The position numbers were made by a program, and so were the translations under genes. This document shows positions 1 through 11,343 of a stretch of 64,000 nt of DNA, piece by piece (position 1 is the first letter of the stretch; every line of letters starts with the position of its first letter). The DNA comes from Gentiana macrophylla (lineage: Eukaryota; Streptophyta; Magnoliopsida; Gentianales; Gentianaceae), in contig CM047815.1 of the NCBI GenBank assembly GCA_026214975.1, forward strand, positions 61,449,852-61,513,851, written 5' to 3'. The notes under the pieces were generated by a model. That model did not search any database. It saw only the letters and a program-made list of their open reading frames with translations, and had not been told where the DNA came from.

Positions 1-150
1 ACTAGAAAATGCATCAAAGGACTCAGTTATAGCCCAAACCATATTGGCATCAAATCAACAACATATCAATTTCTACATCAAGAGTTTGATCGACAGAAAT
101 GATGTCATAAGGGGGAAAGTTTAGACCTGTTAAAAGTCAATGCACTTGAT

Positions 151-342
151 ATGCCAAAAGTACTGGAAAGCATTGATGACAAATTGGTTGAATTGAAGAA
201 AGCAAGAGGAGATTTTACCGATGAAGAAATGGAACTGATTGCAAAATTTTCTGAACCAACTGAGAAAAGGATTGGTCTAGATTCTCGTCTCTACAATATT
301 TTCAAAAGCCTACATTTAAGAGAAGGAGAAACAAGAGAGTAA
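151..342 (+). CDS. Short ORF in the 3' internal region of the copia element (fragment)
   Basis: A 63-codon frame, rich in Glu/Lys and predicted mainly helical, ends about 500 bp before the PPT. It occupies the position of the extra ORF found downstream of pol in the related element at 35867-53836, whose protein also ends in charged helical sequence. I see no catalytic motif. It may be the C-terminal remnant of that env-position protein, but residue similarity is too weak to assert it. The first Met is arbitrary, since the upstream part may be frameshifted. Confidence 0.3.
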   Translation: MPKVLESIDDKLVELKKARGDFTDEEMELIAKFSEPTEKRIGLDSRLYNIFKSLHLREGETRE

Positions 343-842
343 TCCCTATCAACTTTTCTGAGCATGCAAAAGATGATTATGCATTTCTGGCACAAATTAA
401 GCAAATGGGAGAGAAATGGCACACTAGCGAAAGCTTCAGATAAAGTTGAGAAAGAGGAACCTGAGTTTGTTCAAAAATTACTGAAAACTGACATAAGTGA
501 AAAACTGAGACAAATTGTGTTTGTGTTTGCTGTACTTTCAAGAGCAAATTTTTCAGTAAACACAATATGTCTAACTTATGGAACATCTATGCAAGTATTC
601 ATGTAATTGAAAGCACAGTAACTAATGAAGCCATAAGAGAATTTGCTTGAAGATATGACAATGAAGCTGTCAAGTGAATAGAAGAGAAGCCGGAACTTAG
701 TTTCTTTTCATGTATTGTATTTTAATACTCAGTATTGTAACTCAGTATCTTTAATAAAATATCAGTTTCTCAGTTCATTCTGGTTTCGCTTGTTTTGTGT
801 TTATCTTTTTGCATTGCTTTTAAGGAGGGTATTGACATCATC

Positions 843-852
843 AAAAAGGGGG
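843..852 (+). other. Polypurine tract before the 3' LTR
   Basis: AAAAAGGGGG lies 4 bp before the LTR start, the plus-strand primer position of LTR elements. The same tract (52435-52444) precedes the 3' LTR of the related element. Confidence 0.75.
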
Positions 853-856
853 AAAT

Positions 857-2622
857 TGTTGGAAATAAAATTTATGTTTTGATGATGATTCATCACTTAT
901 TCAGTCATTATTTTTTAGACCCCGTTGATGAAGTGTCATAACTAGCTGTTATAGTGCAAAGAAAAGATGTCTAGAAATCAATGTATAGGATTTAATAAAG
1001 TCTGATTTTTGTATAAGTTAATCAGACAAGCACTGTAATAGTTCTAGGATTGGAACAAAGAAATTGAGTATTTAACTGAAGAAAACTGAGTCTCTACAAG
1101 GAAACTGAGATTCACAAGTTAACTGACCAAGGTTACTTCAACCACAACTGAGGGATCAGACTCAGTTATGATAGAACTGAAAAAGATAAGTTCGTTGAGG
1201 GACACAGACTCAATTGGCTTATCTAGTAGACTAAAGAACTGAGGGTTCAAACTCAGTATTGAAGACTGAAGAACTGAGGGTTCAAACTCAGTTTATGAAG
1301 ACTAAGTCGAGACTGTAAAGTTATATTTCAGGCAAGATTGTGATGACATTAACTGACTTTATGGATCTTGAATGAAGACCTATGAATCATAAGGACAATG
1401 ATATCCTAGATGATCAATTGAATGGTGTACTCTGATTAAATCAGTTATAATCAGATGTAGAATAAGAGTACCGAGATTTTGAAGAAGAGTAAAAATTCAG
1501 TTAATGCTCTTAATGCTGACAACTGACTAAGTTGTATTGAATCAGTTTTTTAAACTGGAAATAAGCAAAACTGATGAAGGATCAAACCGTTATGGATGTC
1601 AGAAAGGACACTGACATACATACAGGAAAGCAGGAACACTAACAGCTATAAGGATTCGATTTCAAATGATCTAACCGTTAGAGAAACCCTATAAATAGAT
1701 CACTTCTACCACACAAGAAAGAAGGGAGGAAATTCTAAGACTCTATCTAGTCAAGAAAGATCAAATTAAAGGGGAAAGCAAATCAAGAGAATTCATGCTA
1801 CGCTTATCATTGAAAGATCAAGATTTCTTCAAGTGTTCATACGATTTCAAAGAAAGATCAAGATCAAATCATTTGAAGAAAACAGAGCCGTGCATAACTT
1901 ACATATCTAGAAAAGAAGCTCAAATCACAATTGAATCATAGTTATTGATTCAAGTCTCAACTTTGATTTTATCAAGGGTTTAGACTGTGAAACACCGAGA
2001 AGGTGTGAAGGACAGTTGAGCTGCAGTCAGGAAGACTGTGTTTATGATGAGCTGGTGAAGAGGCAAGACAACCCTCCAAGGACCAGTGTTTCAAACAATT
2101 GAAGAACAACCATCCTACCTGTTCTACAAGTGTTTAGATAGTGAAGCTAGGGATTAGTCAAGGATTATTAGTTTAGAACTTTTTGTAACTGGGCCATCTC
2201 AAAGAAGTTCTAGTGGAATTTTCCTCCGCATCACAGGGGAAGAGATGATTGACAGGATTACACCACCTGGAACCTCTATAACTTTTGTTTCATTTACCTT
2301 ACGCTTTTACATTCTGTCATTCATTCATTTACTGCATTATAGTTACATTCATCTAGTTCACAACACTCAGCAAACACAGAAACTGAGCCAGCACCTAATC
2401 TGATTACTCTTATTTAAAAGGCTTAATTAATCCGCTGCCGGTTAACTCGACTAAGGATAAGTCAGTATCGATTTATACTCATTTAAGTTGACTTAACTCC
2501 GCACAAGTTTCAGTTGAACTCAATATGGAATAAGATTCAGTTTTTGGGTTAGCTTTTGGTGACGAGTTTATTCACCCCCCACCCCCCTCTAAACTTGTGT
2601 TAGCCTTTCCCAAGGACCAACA
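857..2622 (+). repeat. 3' LTR of the first Sirevirus-like element
   Basis: The 1766-bp LTR starts TGTTGGAAAT and ends GGACCAACA, so the ends are inverted repeats. A TATA-like CTATAAATAG occurs at about 1689-1698. Two 35-bp tandem copies (1236-1305) contain the imperfect palindrome ACTGAG..CTCAGT, and further 'actgagg...ctcagtt' words lie at 1145-1170. No second LTR copy is in the window. Confidence 0.8.
1236..1305. repeat. 35-bp tandem duplication with palindromic ACTGAG/CTCAGT core
   Basis: Two adjacent copies beginning GAACTGAGGGTTC are spaced 35 bp apart. Each can fold on itself through ACTGAG and CTCAGT. A third degenerate version lies upstream near 1145. Confidence 0.75.
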
Positions 2623-3410
2623 ACATCTGTAACTGGGAATAAAATACACCAAACACAGAGCTAAATATTTCATCCTGTCACAACAACCATTTATTATGAA
2701 AGAATAAGAAAAAGAAAAGGAGCTTACAAGTAGTTGAACAGCAGGAGTAATTGATTTTTTTTTGCACTGTTGAAAAAGAAGAGCAAAATGGTAAGACAGA
2801 GAGAGAGTGTAAATTTGATTTATATAAACAGAAAAATGGAGATGTAAAAGACAAAAAAAGACTTTACATGGGTATAAGTGTTGTACCGTTCTTGATTTGG
2901 TGTCTAACGACAAACCCCAAAGCAAATGAACCTTTCTCTCTTCAATCCGGTGGACAAAACTTGAAAAAACTGTCTTTCAATTGATTAAGATGTCTTTTCC
3001 AATTCCATGGAAAAATCCAGTAGTCAAAGCCGAAAACCTCAGAATTTGCAGCTGAAAATCTTAAAAATACATCACCTATAGACTAAAAACCCATCAAAAT
3101 GACATGATTGAAAGAGAATTGGCTGAGCAAAACCCTAGTCTAATCGTCCCTTTCTTCTTCCTTATCTCTTCGCATGTCAAATGAACCTAGAAATCTATTT
3201 CACTATCCACCCCTTCTACCTATCCATTACATAGCTGCTCTCCATTTATCCCCCCCTCCTCCCCCTCCACAAAAGACACATATCAGCACTATAGTATTAT
3301 TCTTTTTTTTTTGACCCAAAGTAATATAACTCATCTTTTCCTTATTTATATAGTACTATCTATCTATTTAAAAAAAATATATTATTTCTTTTATTGTCCA
3401 TTAGATAATA
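2623..3410. other. No gene recognised (flank of the 3' LTR)
   Basis: AT-rich sequence with pyrimidine runs (near 3240-3265). Small open frames on both strands have no recognisable motif and overlap each other. I see no repeat boundaries, so it may be host intergenic DNA. Confidence 0.4.
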
Positions 3411-3684
3411 CTACCTTCGTCTCAAAATATAAATCACTCTACCTCTTTCTGATTGTTCCAAATTATAAATCATTCTACATTACCAATGAAGCATTTATTA
3501 CTATTTTCTCTATCTTACCCCTAATTTATTAACAATCCAACTATCTTTCAATACTTTATAATCATTTCATTAATGATACTCAAAGGATATTTTAGTCATT
3601 TTGACTTGAAATTTATGTCATTCAACCATTTTCTTAATGTGTGTGAAAACATCCAAAACGATTTACATTTTGGAACGGAGGTAG
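3411..3684. mobile_element. Stowaway-type MITE
   Basis: The 274-bp element has terminal inverted repeats CTACCTTCGTCTCAAAATAT / CTACCTCCGTTCCAAAATGT and TA on both sides (3409-3410, 3685-3686). The TIR and TA target site are those of plant Stowaway (Tc1/mariner) MITEs. It carries no coding sequence. Confidence 0.85.
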
Positions 3685-4001
3685 TAATAAATAACTATAA
3701 CCCTGGAATTAAAACCAACTACATAATGACCTAATTTTCTTATGTATGTTAGTGATACATCAAAAGTTCTCCCGAATTCAAATCTGTTATATAATTTTTT
3801 TTTTTTGTAAAATCTGTTATATATGTTTACACTACAACACTATAATTATATAACTTTCCAATGCACCGTCTATTATTTTTTTCCTCCTTTACTAGTACTA
3901 TATTTACATCTCCAATAAAAAAAATTGAATACTAAAAACTCTTTTACCAACAAAGTATTTACATCTCTAAAAAAAATACATTTCCAATACTATATTTTAT
4001 A

Positions 4002-4274
4002 CTACCTCCGTCCCAAAATATAAGTCATTTTAGGCATTTTCACACATATTAAGAAAAGTTAGTTAAATTTGTTATTTGTCATTAATTTTGATTAAAAAGA
4101 CTAAAATGATCTTTCATTGGTATTAATGCAAAATAGTAAAAAGTGGTTGATTATATAATAAATGAAGGGTAGAAGAAGAAAGCTGTAATAAATGCTTTAT
4201 TGGTTTTGTAAATGAACTTACATTTTGGGACAAAACTAAAAAACTAAAAAGACTTACATTTGGGACAGAGGTAG
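4002..4274. mobile_element. Stowaway-type MITE, same family
   Basis: The 273-bp element starts CTACCTCCGTCCCAAAATAT, ends with the inverted copy ...TTTGGGACAGAGGTAG, and has TA flanks at 4000-4001 and 4275-4276. Length and ends match the MITE at 3411-3684. Confidence 0.85.
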
Positions 4275-4357
4275 TACATATTAATTAATTTCTTAATTTG
4301 TGTAATTCTTCTCTCTGCGACATATAAAAAAATGGAGGAGTACTATATTGGTTAATA

Positions 4358-4631
4358 CAACTTCTGTCTTATAAGAAGTGTCCATTTTTTGTGATGCACA
4401 CATATTAAGAAAACAATTAATATGTTGTATTTTTAGTGCTAACGGACATAAACACCCCTCTTATATAATAAATGCTCTATTGGAATATGAAATGAATATA
4501 TAAATATTAAATGTTATGGTAGATGTATGTTTGGAAAAGAGCATTTAATGATGTATTGGTTTTATAAATTGATACTTTTTATGGGACAATTCATTTTCAA
4601 AAAGTGAACATTTTTTATGGGACGGAGATAG
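4358..4631. mobile_element. Stowaway-type MITE, second family
   Basis: The ends are CAACTTCTGTCTTATAAGAA and, inverted, CTATCTCCGTCCCATAAAAA, and the inverted pairing continues inward (GTGTCCATTTTTTG / ATGTTCACTTTTTG). TA flanks the element at both ends. Confidence 0.75.
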
Positions 4632-4659
4632 TATGAAGCAGCTGATAATAAAAATTCTA

Positions 4660-5019
4660 ATAATAAATGCTGAGGAAAATAATTAATATGTTGTATTTTA
4701 AGTGCTAATGGACATATACACCCTCTTATATAATAAATGCTCTATTGGAATATAAATGATGTACTCCCTCTTATATAATAAATGCTCTATTTTAAGTGTT
4801 TTTTCTACATTTACCCTTATTTATTAAGCTGTGAGAGAATAAATACTACATTGCATTAATTATAGACTAAGGGTTTTTTAGTCATTTTGGCATTCATATT
4901 AAAGCATTAACTCACATCCTTAATATGTGTGTTTTTGACAACTGCCTCAGTTATTTCGGAACGAAGGGAGTATTGGTTTTATAAATGGATACTTTTTATA
5001 GTTAAATGTCAATAAGGAC
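4660..5019. mobile_element. Partial second copy of the 4358-4631 MITE, interrupted
   Basis: Words from the MITE at 4358-4631 recur in order: 'aattaatatgttgtatttt', 'gtgctaatggacatata', 'aatgctctattggaatat', then 'ttggttttataaatggatac' after the nested MITE at 4764-4970. Both outer ends are degraded. Confidence 0.65.
4764..4970. mobile_element. MITE nested in another MITE
   Basis: The ends CTCCCTCTTATATA and (inverted) CTCCCTTCGTTCCG are bounded by TA (4762-4763 and 4971-4972). The flanks join into a continuous copy of the neighbouring MITE family, showing insertion into a pre-existing MITE. Confidence 0.7.
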
Positions 5020-5028
5020 ATTTTGAGT

Positions 5029-5918
<890 letters not shown>

Positions 5919-5928
5919 ATTTTGACAT

Positions 5929-6497
5929 TTTAATTCAAATAATAGTCCAGCTTAATGTTTCATAAGGCATTAAGGACAAATGTAATTTAATATACCTAAA
6001 TTACCCGTAACCTGATTTGTATCTTTCACCCGTCTATTCCCTCCCGTCATTCAACTTTGGAAATTAAAAGGCCTGAAGAAAACCTTACCCAAAAAAAACG
6101 AATTTGATTTCCTCTCTATGCTCTCCGCTCCTCCTCCGCTACCCATCCTCCTCTGCCTCAGCTACCGGCCGACCAGATAGCGAAATTCAAGTTATAATTG
6201 CTCACTTTTTCTCAAAGGTGTTGAAGGAAGAGAACAATTGGAGCAATGTTTGAAGTTGCTTTGTTTTCTCCCGACTCTTTTTGCAGTGAAGCTGCCGGAG
6301 TTGCAGGTTTCCGACGTTCTTCATATTCTTTCCCCGTTCCCCTAAAAATGACTAATTTTGATGAAGGTGTAACTAGATTTTAGGGAGAGGAAGGGGGAGT
6401 ATTTAAATTATGCAGAGTTGCATTTTTTTTGGGGGAGGGGTGGTTTCAGTTCATTAATCTTTGGATGATGTTAACAAGTTTTGATTCACATAGAATG
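5929..6497. other. Possible 5' region of a disrupted host gene
   Basis: The pyrimidine-rich tract at 6110-6160 (repeated CTCC/CCTC words) followed by mixed-composition sequence resembles a plant 5' UTR/first intron. No convincing frame or conserved residue run follows before the solo LTR begins at 6498, so this is only a suggestion. Confidence 0.25.
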
Positions 6498-7327
6498 TGT
6501 GACATCCCGACTTTTCAGAAATGGTAGAATAGTAATTGGGTATTTTACTAAGACCTAATTATTATTTAACATATTTTAATTAATTAAAAATGATTCAATT
6601 AAATTGATGTAGTTATTTAATTAAGGAATTTAATTAAATGGATAAAAAGGAAATAATCCCCAAAATACCTTATTGGTTTTATACACAAATTCTGAAAATA
6701 AAAAAGAAGATGGAACGGCAGTAGAGAGGGCGACGCAATATTCGGAAAAAAAAAAAGGGAGAACGTAAACTCCAATCGCATCGCCAAACCGCTTCGTCGT
6801 TTCAAAATGCACAAAGAGAAGAAATCGATCACCTTGGATGAAGACGGCAGTCGTTTAATACTCTTTCGCTTTCTAAACAGTAAGTTTTCGCTTTATTTCA
6901 GTTTTTATATTCGTCGAGTTTGATTCTTCAAAAATTCATATCTTTCAATCCGTAGCTCTGTTTCGCAGCCATGAGTAGTCAAAACGATCGTCTTGCAGCG
7001 TAGATTATTCTAAAAATAGTTTCACAGCAAATAATCCAGGTAATATTCTGTTTCACACACTTTTGTATTTCGGGTTTTGCAAGGAAAATAGGATTTTACG
7101 GTTTCTTGTTGATCAATTAGGTTTTGGGGTTGAGGATCAACAGTTGTTGTAGTTGCTTGGCGTTTTGCTTTCGGTGTTGCTGGCAATTAAGGTAAGAGGC
7201 TCTTCCTAATGAATAATTATAGTTTTATTATGTTTAGGTTGAGTTTTGGTATAGATTGGTGGGTTGAAATCATGTTAATGTGTAGTTGTTGTCTATGTTA
7301 AGCTATGACATGTTTTGAACAGGTTTC

Positions 7328-7501
7328 ACTGTTGTTTTCTGAGTTTTTTTTTTTGGTTAAACCGGATATTTATATTAATTGCATAAAACTGTACAACTGT
7401 TCAGAAACGAATCAAATCAAAAAACAATACAATAAACAAAGAAAGAAACTGAAATCTTATTTGCACCACGCTAGATGACCAAGAAACTGTTGTTTTATGA
7501 G
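7328..7501 (-). mobile_element. SINE-like or 5'-truncated LINE retroposon with 16-bp TSD
   Basis: A 142-bp insert (7344-7485) is bracketed by direct repeats ACTGTTGTTTTCTGAG (7328-7343) and ACTGTTGTTTTATGAG (7486-7501), 15/16 identical. The insert begins with a T run on the plus strand, i.e. a poly-A tail on the minus strand preceded by 'ccggtttaacc'. The related solo LTR at 47476-49550 lacks this insert. A tail plus long TSD is the signature of target-primed retroposition. The insert is too short to tell SINE from LINE tail. Confidence 0.75.
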
Positions 7502-7577
7502 TATTTTGATGATAAACATGTTTGGTTTGGGTTAGAAATCGTTAAGTTGCAGAAAATCGTGTTTAGGGCTTTTCAGG

Positions 7578-7742
7578 TGCAATGCGCACGTATTGGTCAG
7601 CAATGCGCACGCATTGCGGTAGCAGAATGATCCATTTTATTCCCAGAAGGTGCAATGTGCATGCATTGATTAGAAATGCGCACGCATTGCTGAAACATGA
7701 TGGACAAATTTACTTTCAACAGGTGGAATACGCACGCATTCA
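7578..7742. repeat. Cluster of palindromic AATGCGCACGCATT motifs in the solo LTR
   Basis: Five copies or near copies: AATGCGCACGTATT, AATGCGCACGCATTGC, AATGTGCATGCATTG, AATGCGCACGCATTGC and AATACGCACGCATT, spaced 25-55 bp. Each is largely self-complementary. The corresponding part of the second solo LTR (about 48230-48400) does not contain them. Confidence 0.85.
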
Positions 7743-7940
7743 GCCCAGTTTTGTGGAAATGTTGTTTTAAGCTACGAGTCCAGTTTTAAATGTTATTTCT
7801 TGATCTAATAACACTAAATGAAAATGAACAAGGCTTGATTGAGTTTTTGATGCGTTTAGTTTCGGCACCAAATGTACTCTTCAAGGAGTTGAAGTTCGGG
7901 ACCGTCGGAAGAGCATGAAAGGGCTTGTGCTTTGATGAAT

Positions 7941-8182
7941 TAGACGCCCGTTTGGAAGCAGAAACGGAGCGGGTAAAGAGAAGAAAAACAGAAAAACAGA
8001 TCAAAAGAACGAACTAATCACAAGGGGCTATAGATAGACGATCTTGAACCCTAACTAAAACCCTAATATCCTAATAACCTAACGATTATTAACTAAAATG
8101 AAAATAAAACGAAGTAAAAGCAGGAAAACGCGAAGAACAAAAACTAGACAACCGTCCGGTTCCCGGCAACGGCGCCAAAACT
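7941..8182 (-). other. Extra Athila PBS/leader fragment outside the 3' LTR
   Basis: Bases 7941-8182 are nearly identical to 31013-31256, the leader and PBS region next to the 5' LTR. Their place to the left of the left LTR means this LTR once bordered a second internal domain, i.e. a tandem LTR-internal-LTR-internal-LTR array from unequal recombination, later truncated. Confidence 0.85.
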
Positions 8183-9757
8183 TGTCACGGATTTATCTAA
8201 CACAAAGAAACAAGTAATAAATATTTATAAATCCGGTTCCCTCAAGTATAAGGATCGTAGTATAGAGGTTAATACCGGGTCGATCTTACGGGGAATCGGG
8301 GTTGTGAATTCTATTTTTTATTCCTAACCTAACTATGTCACGATTACTACTACTAAACAGAAACGAAAACAAAACAGTGAATAACTAAAACGGAAGATAA
8401 CAAACGTAAACTGGACAGAAGATCGAGATCTAAAGCCAGGAAAATATAGTTGCGAACCAATTTAAGCTAAGCTAAACCTAATATGCAATAAACGACTAAC
8501 TAAGCTAAGCAATTCAAATTCAAGGGGTTTTAATCAATAATTTACGAGCGAACAAGCAATTGATCCACCTATCCTACAACTATCAATTTCGATCTGTAGA
8601 CTATCTCACGCTTTCTAACCAAGTTGTGATTCACCTAGCCACGGTATGAACTCCTAATTTCTTAGACAAGTTCTCCTATCAATCTTTTATCTTTCGATCT
8701 AAAGATTAATGCTTTCAAATCAAGGTGTGAAATCTCTCAATTTCTAACCTAGAAATCTAACCTAATAACTCTCGTTAATTAGATTTGAGATCTATTCTTT
8801 ATCATGGTGATCTAAAGTTTAACATGATTTTCATCAAGACAAGCAATCAACATGCAACGATCTTTCGATATAAATTGCATAACAACATGAAAAACATGAC
8901 AAAGAAACAACTTGAATTAAAATACTCACAAGATAATCAAGAACAAAACTGAATCGTTGATTGGATGGCTTCACAACACTCGTTCAATGGAGGTCTAGCC
9001 TCTTAGCATCCTCTTCGAGATTCGAATTGTTTAGAATAAAAGTGCATAAAAGTATTTAAGTAAAACTGCTTGTAAACTAAGGAAAAACACGACTTAGCCG
9101 CCCTGTGGTTTAGGGTTCGAATATATCCTCCTTTATGCGTGGAGAAACCGCAGCTACTATATATAGAATTTCGTGTCGGTTCGCTAAGTCGGCGTTCGGA
9201 CGCCGTCTGGAAAGGGTGAACGCCTGCTCAGCCTTATGTAAACTTCTTCGAGTCGGGCCGAGCTGGATCAGACGCCCGTCCTTCTTTAAATTGGACGCTC
9301 GTCCAAGAAAAATCTGATCATCCTGAATGTAAAAGCTCCTCCTGGACGCTCGTTCAGAATGTCCAACGCCCGTCCACTCTGGACGCCAGTTCAAGATGCT
9401 GGACGCCAGTTCAAGATCGACTTCATCTTGATTTCTTCATCTCTATCTCTTTTTATCAAATCAAATCATCATTATCTTTTTTATCAATTAGCTCGAACTT
9501 AATCAACTTTTGGTCATCTTTTGAGCCTCGAACATGTATCTACAACACATAAAAACATCGCAAAATGTAATATCGTCCAAATAATCATAACATCACAATT
9601 AAAACACATAAATTAACCTGTTTTGCGATTAACTCATTTAAACAACTCATCTACTCAATAATTCCATTAAACACTCGTTTCTTATGCAATTTATACAAAT
9701 ACGGGGGAAAATATCATAAAATATAGCATTATAAATCGTATAAATTCACCCTTAACA
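8183..9757 (-). repeat. Athila 3' LTR (left copy)
   Basis: 1575 bp, starting TGTCACGGATTTATC and ending CACCCTTAACA in plus orientation. It is nearly identical by eye to 31257-32794. Near 9190-9410 it carries a cluster of GGACGCCCGTCC-type motifs. Confidence 0.9.
9187..9412. repeat. GACGCCCGTCC palindromic motif cluster in Athila LTR
   Basis: Variants of TGGACG(C/G)(C/T)CGTCCA recur about eight times (e.g. CAGACGCCCGTCC, TTGGACGCTCGTCC, CTGGACGCTCGTTC). The matching part of the other LTR (32225-32450) has the same cluster. Confidence 0.85.
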
Positions 9758-9775
9758 ACTCCCCCACACTTAGCT
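9758..9775 (-). other. Athila polypurine tract
   Basis: On the minus strand AAGTGTGGGGGAGT directly abuts the 3' LTR, as expected for the plus-strand primer. Confidence 0.85.
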
Positions 9776-11343
9776 TTTGCTCGTCCCGAGCAAAACAAAA
9801 CGAAATAAAGGCTCGAGAAAAGATAGACATCTAAGACAATATAGCATAGATCCAGTAAATCAGAGGTTCACCATTGTGTGTGTGCAAAGCCATAGAAAAC
9901 TTCCACTAAGTCCAAACTTGAGAAACTCAAAGCAAAACTAGCTAATACCCCCTCGTAGACTAGTAATAAATGACACTCATAAGATGTACCCTACAAATGT
10001 AAAATATCCCGAAAAGGATGATCGAATATATCTAGGGCCTTTCTGAAATACTCAGAGGATACTCCCTACAGCATATCTATCAGTTTCTACTGGGGATAAG
10101 ATAGACGATAACTTAGTCTTTCATTCATTTCATACCAATTCTTCATATAAGTTGATTTAATTACTTCACTTTAAACACACATCAGAATGAGCTCTTACCC
10201 GTCATAGTAGAATAGGATGTTTCGGGATAACACCCTACCTTACTCAAATCATAGGGTAGTTTTTCCTGACTGTCGTGAGCTTTTGGTCATCATAGTGGTA
10301 TAGGACATACGTGGTATACCCTATCGCACTCAAATCATCGACTAGCTTCCGACACACCCAATTACTTCATATTTTTCAACCTTTTCATTTGACAATAAGT
10401 CACGTGTTACTTATCACATTCAAACCTTAGATATTCACAGTATAACATACTTCGGATCTAAATACAAACTATCATACATCTCAAGATACATACGTAGCAC
10501 TAAGCACATGACTTATAAGAAAATCAAAAATCACTCGTCGAAAAGGGGTATAACTTTATAAATTAGCTCATCATTCACTATGGCTCGTGAAATATAGATA
10601 TCAGGTGAAACAACTAACTTATCAAACATATGATATATAGCTTGGATGACTATAAAGATAACGAACATTGATTATGCATTGCTTACTCGGGACAAAACAA
10701 AAACAAAAATGTCGGAAAATTTAAAAAATTCTAGCTCATTTTGCATAGAAACACAACGAGTTAAGCAAATGTGTAGATAACTATTAAATCATCCCCTCCC
10801 CACACTTAAAGATCAACATGTCCTCATGTTGTGCAGAAAGTAAATAGAGAAAGAACTTAGCTGATTTTAGCAGATACTCGAATCGTCGGTCAGGCCGGAG
10901 CCTACATAGTGACACTTAGAACGCGTAACCATACAATGTAGCTCGACAACACCGCTCGAAATACACCTGCACGACTCGATAAACACGGAAACATCTTGGG
11001 GAAAACGGGGAATCATACCAGAATGAAAAGATACAGCAAAACCGAATAATATCAAAAGATGAAACATTAAACACATCCACAAGGTTAAACAAAGTAGAAA
11101 TGAAAGTGCGAATGCCTAATGGCTTACATGATCCATCGGAAAAACTAACAGTATCAATTACAACGAATCAAGTAAGAAAAAGTGTCAATAATACACAACC
11201 ATCGAGTCAAAGAAAAAACGAAAGCTAAGATCAGAAAAATAAGATCAAGTCTGGTCCGGTTCCGCAGAATCACCAGCCGGAGGATCAGAAGAGGGTCCAG
11301 ATGGTGGTGCCGTAGGCCTCTCTGTTGAGTCGATCGCCTCCTC
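9776..11343 (-). other. Athila 3' untranslated region
   Basis: No coding motif is seen between the env-position ORF and the PPT. Next to the PPT it starts with the inverted repeat TTTTGCTCG TCC CGAGCAAAA (9775-9796). A short frame at 10867-11082 is unsupported. Confidence 0.6.

Larger units (their letters stand above)
1..2622 (+). mobile_element. 3' part of a Sirevirus-like Ty1-copia retrotransposon (cut by window edge)
   Basis: The right end is defined by a polypurine tract (843-852) followed by a TGTTGG...CCAACA-bounded LTR (857-2622). The same PPT words and LTR start (TGTT(A/G)GGAA, then 'ctagctgttatag') occur in the full Sirevirus-like element at 35867-53836, so this is a diverged relative. 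Only the extreme 3' internal region lies in the window, and gag/pol would be to the left. Internal bases 1-842 hold one short open frame and otherwise nothing recognisable. The lineage is inferred from PPT/LTR similarity to the second element. The TSD cannot be tested because the 5' LTR is outside. Confidence 0.75.
6498..7942 (+). mobile_element. Left part of a long solo LTR (split by the Athila element)
   Basis: It starts TGTGACATCCCGAC and continues at 32795-33638, ending GGGGCGTTACA. Flanking GAATG (6493-6497) and TAATG (33639-33643) fit an eroded 5-bp TSD. It aligns to the solo LTR at 47476-49550 through shared stretches such as 'aagaggctcttcct' and 'ggcaccaaatgtactcttcaa'. No internal gag-pol accompanies it, hence solo. 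The starting and ending words suggest a Ty3-gypsy chromovirus-type LTR (inference). About 130 bp present in the other copy (48521-48650) is missing at the Athila junction. Confidence 0.75.

Noticed and set aside
2572..2984. Open frames on both strands beside the first LTR
   Set aside because: They overlap each other, have no motifs, and one runs into the LTR end. Chance frames.
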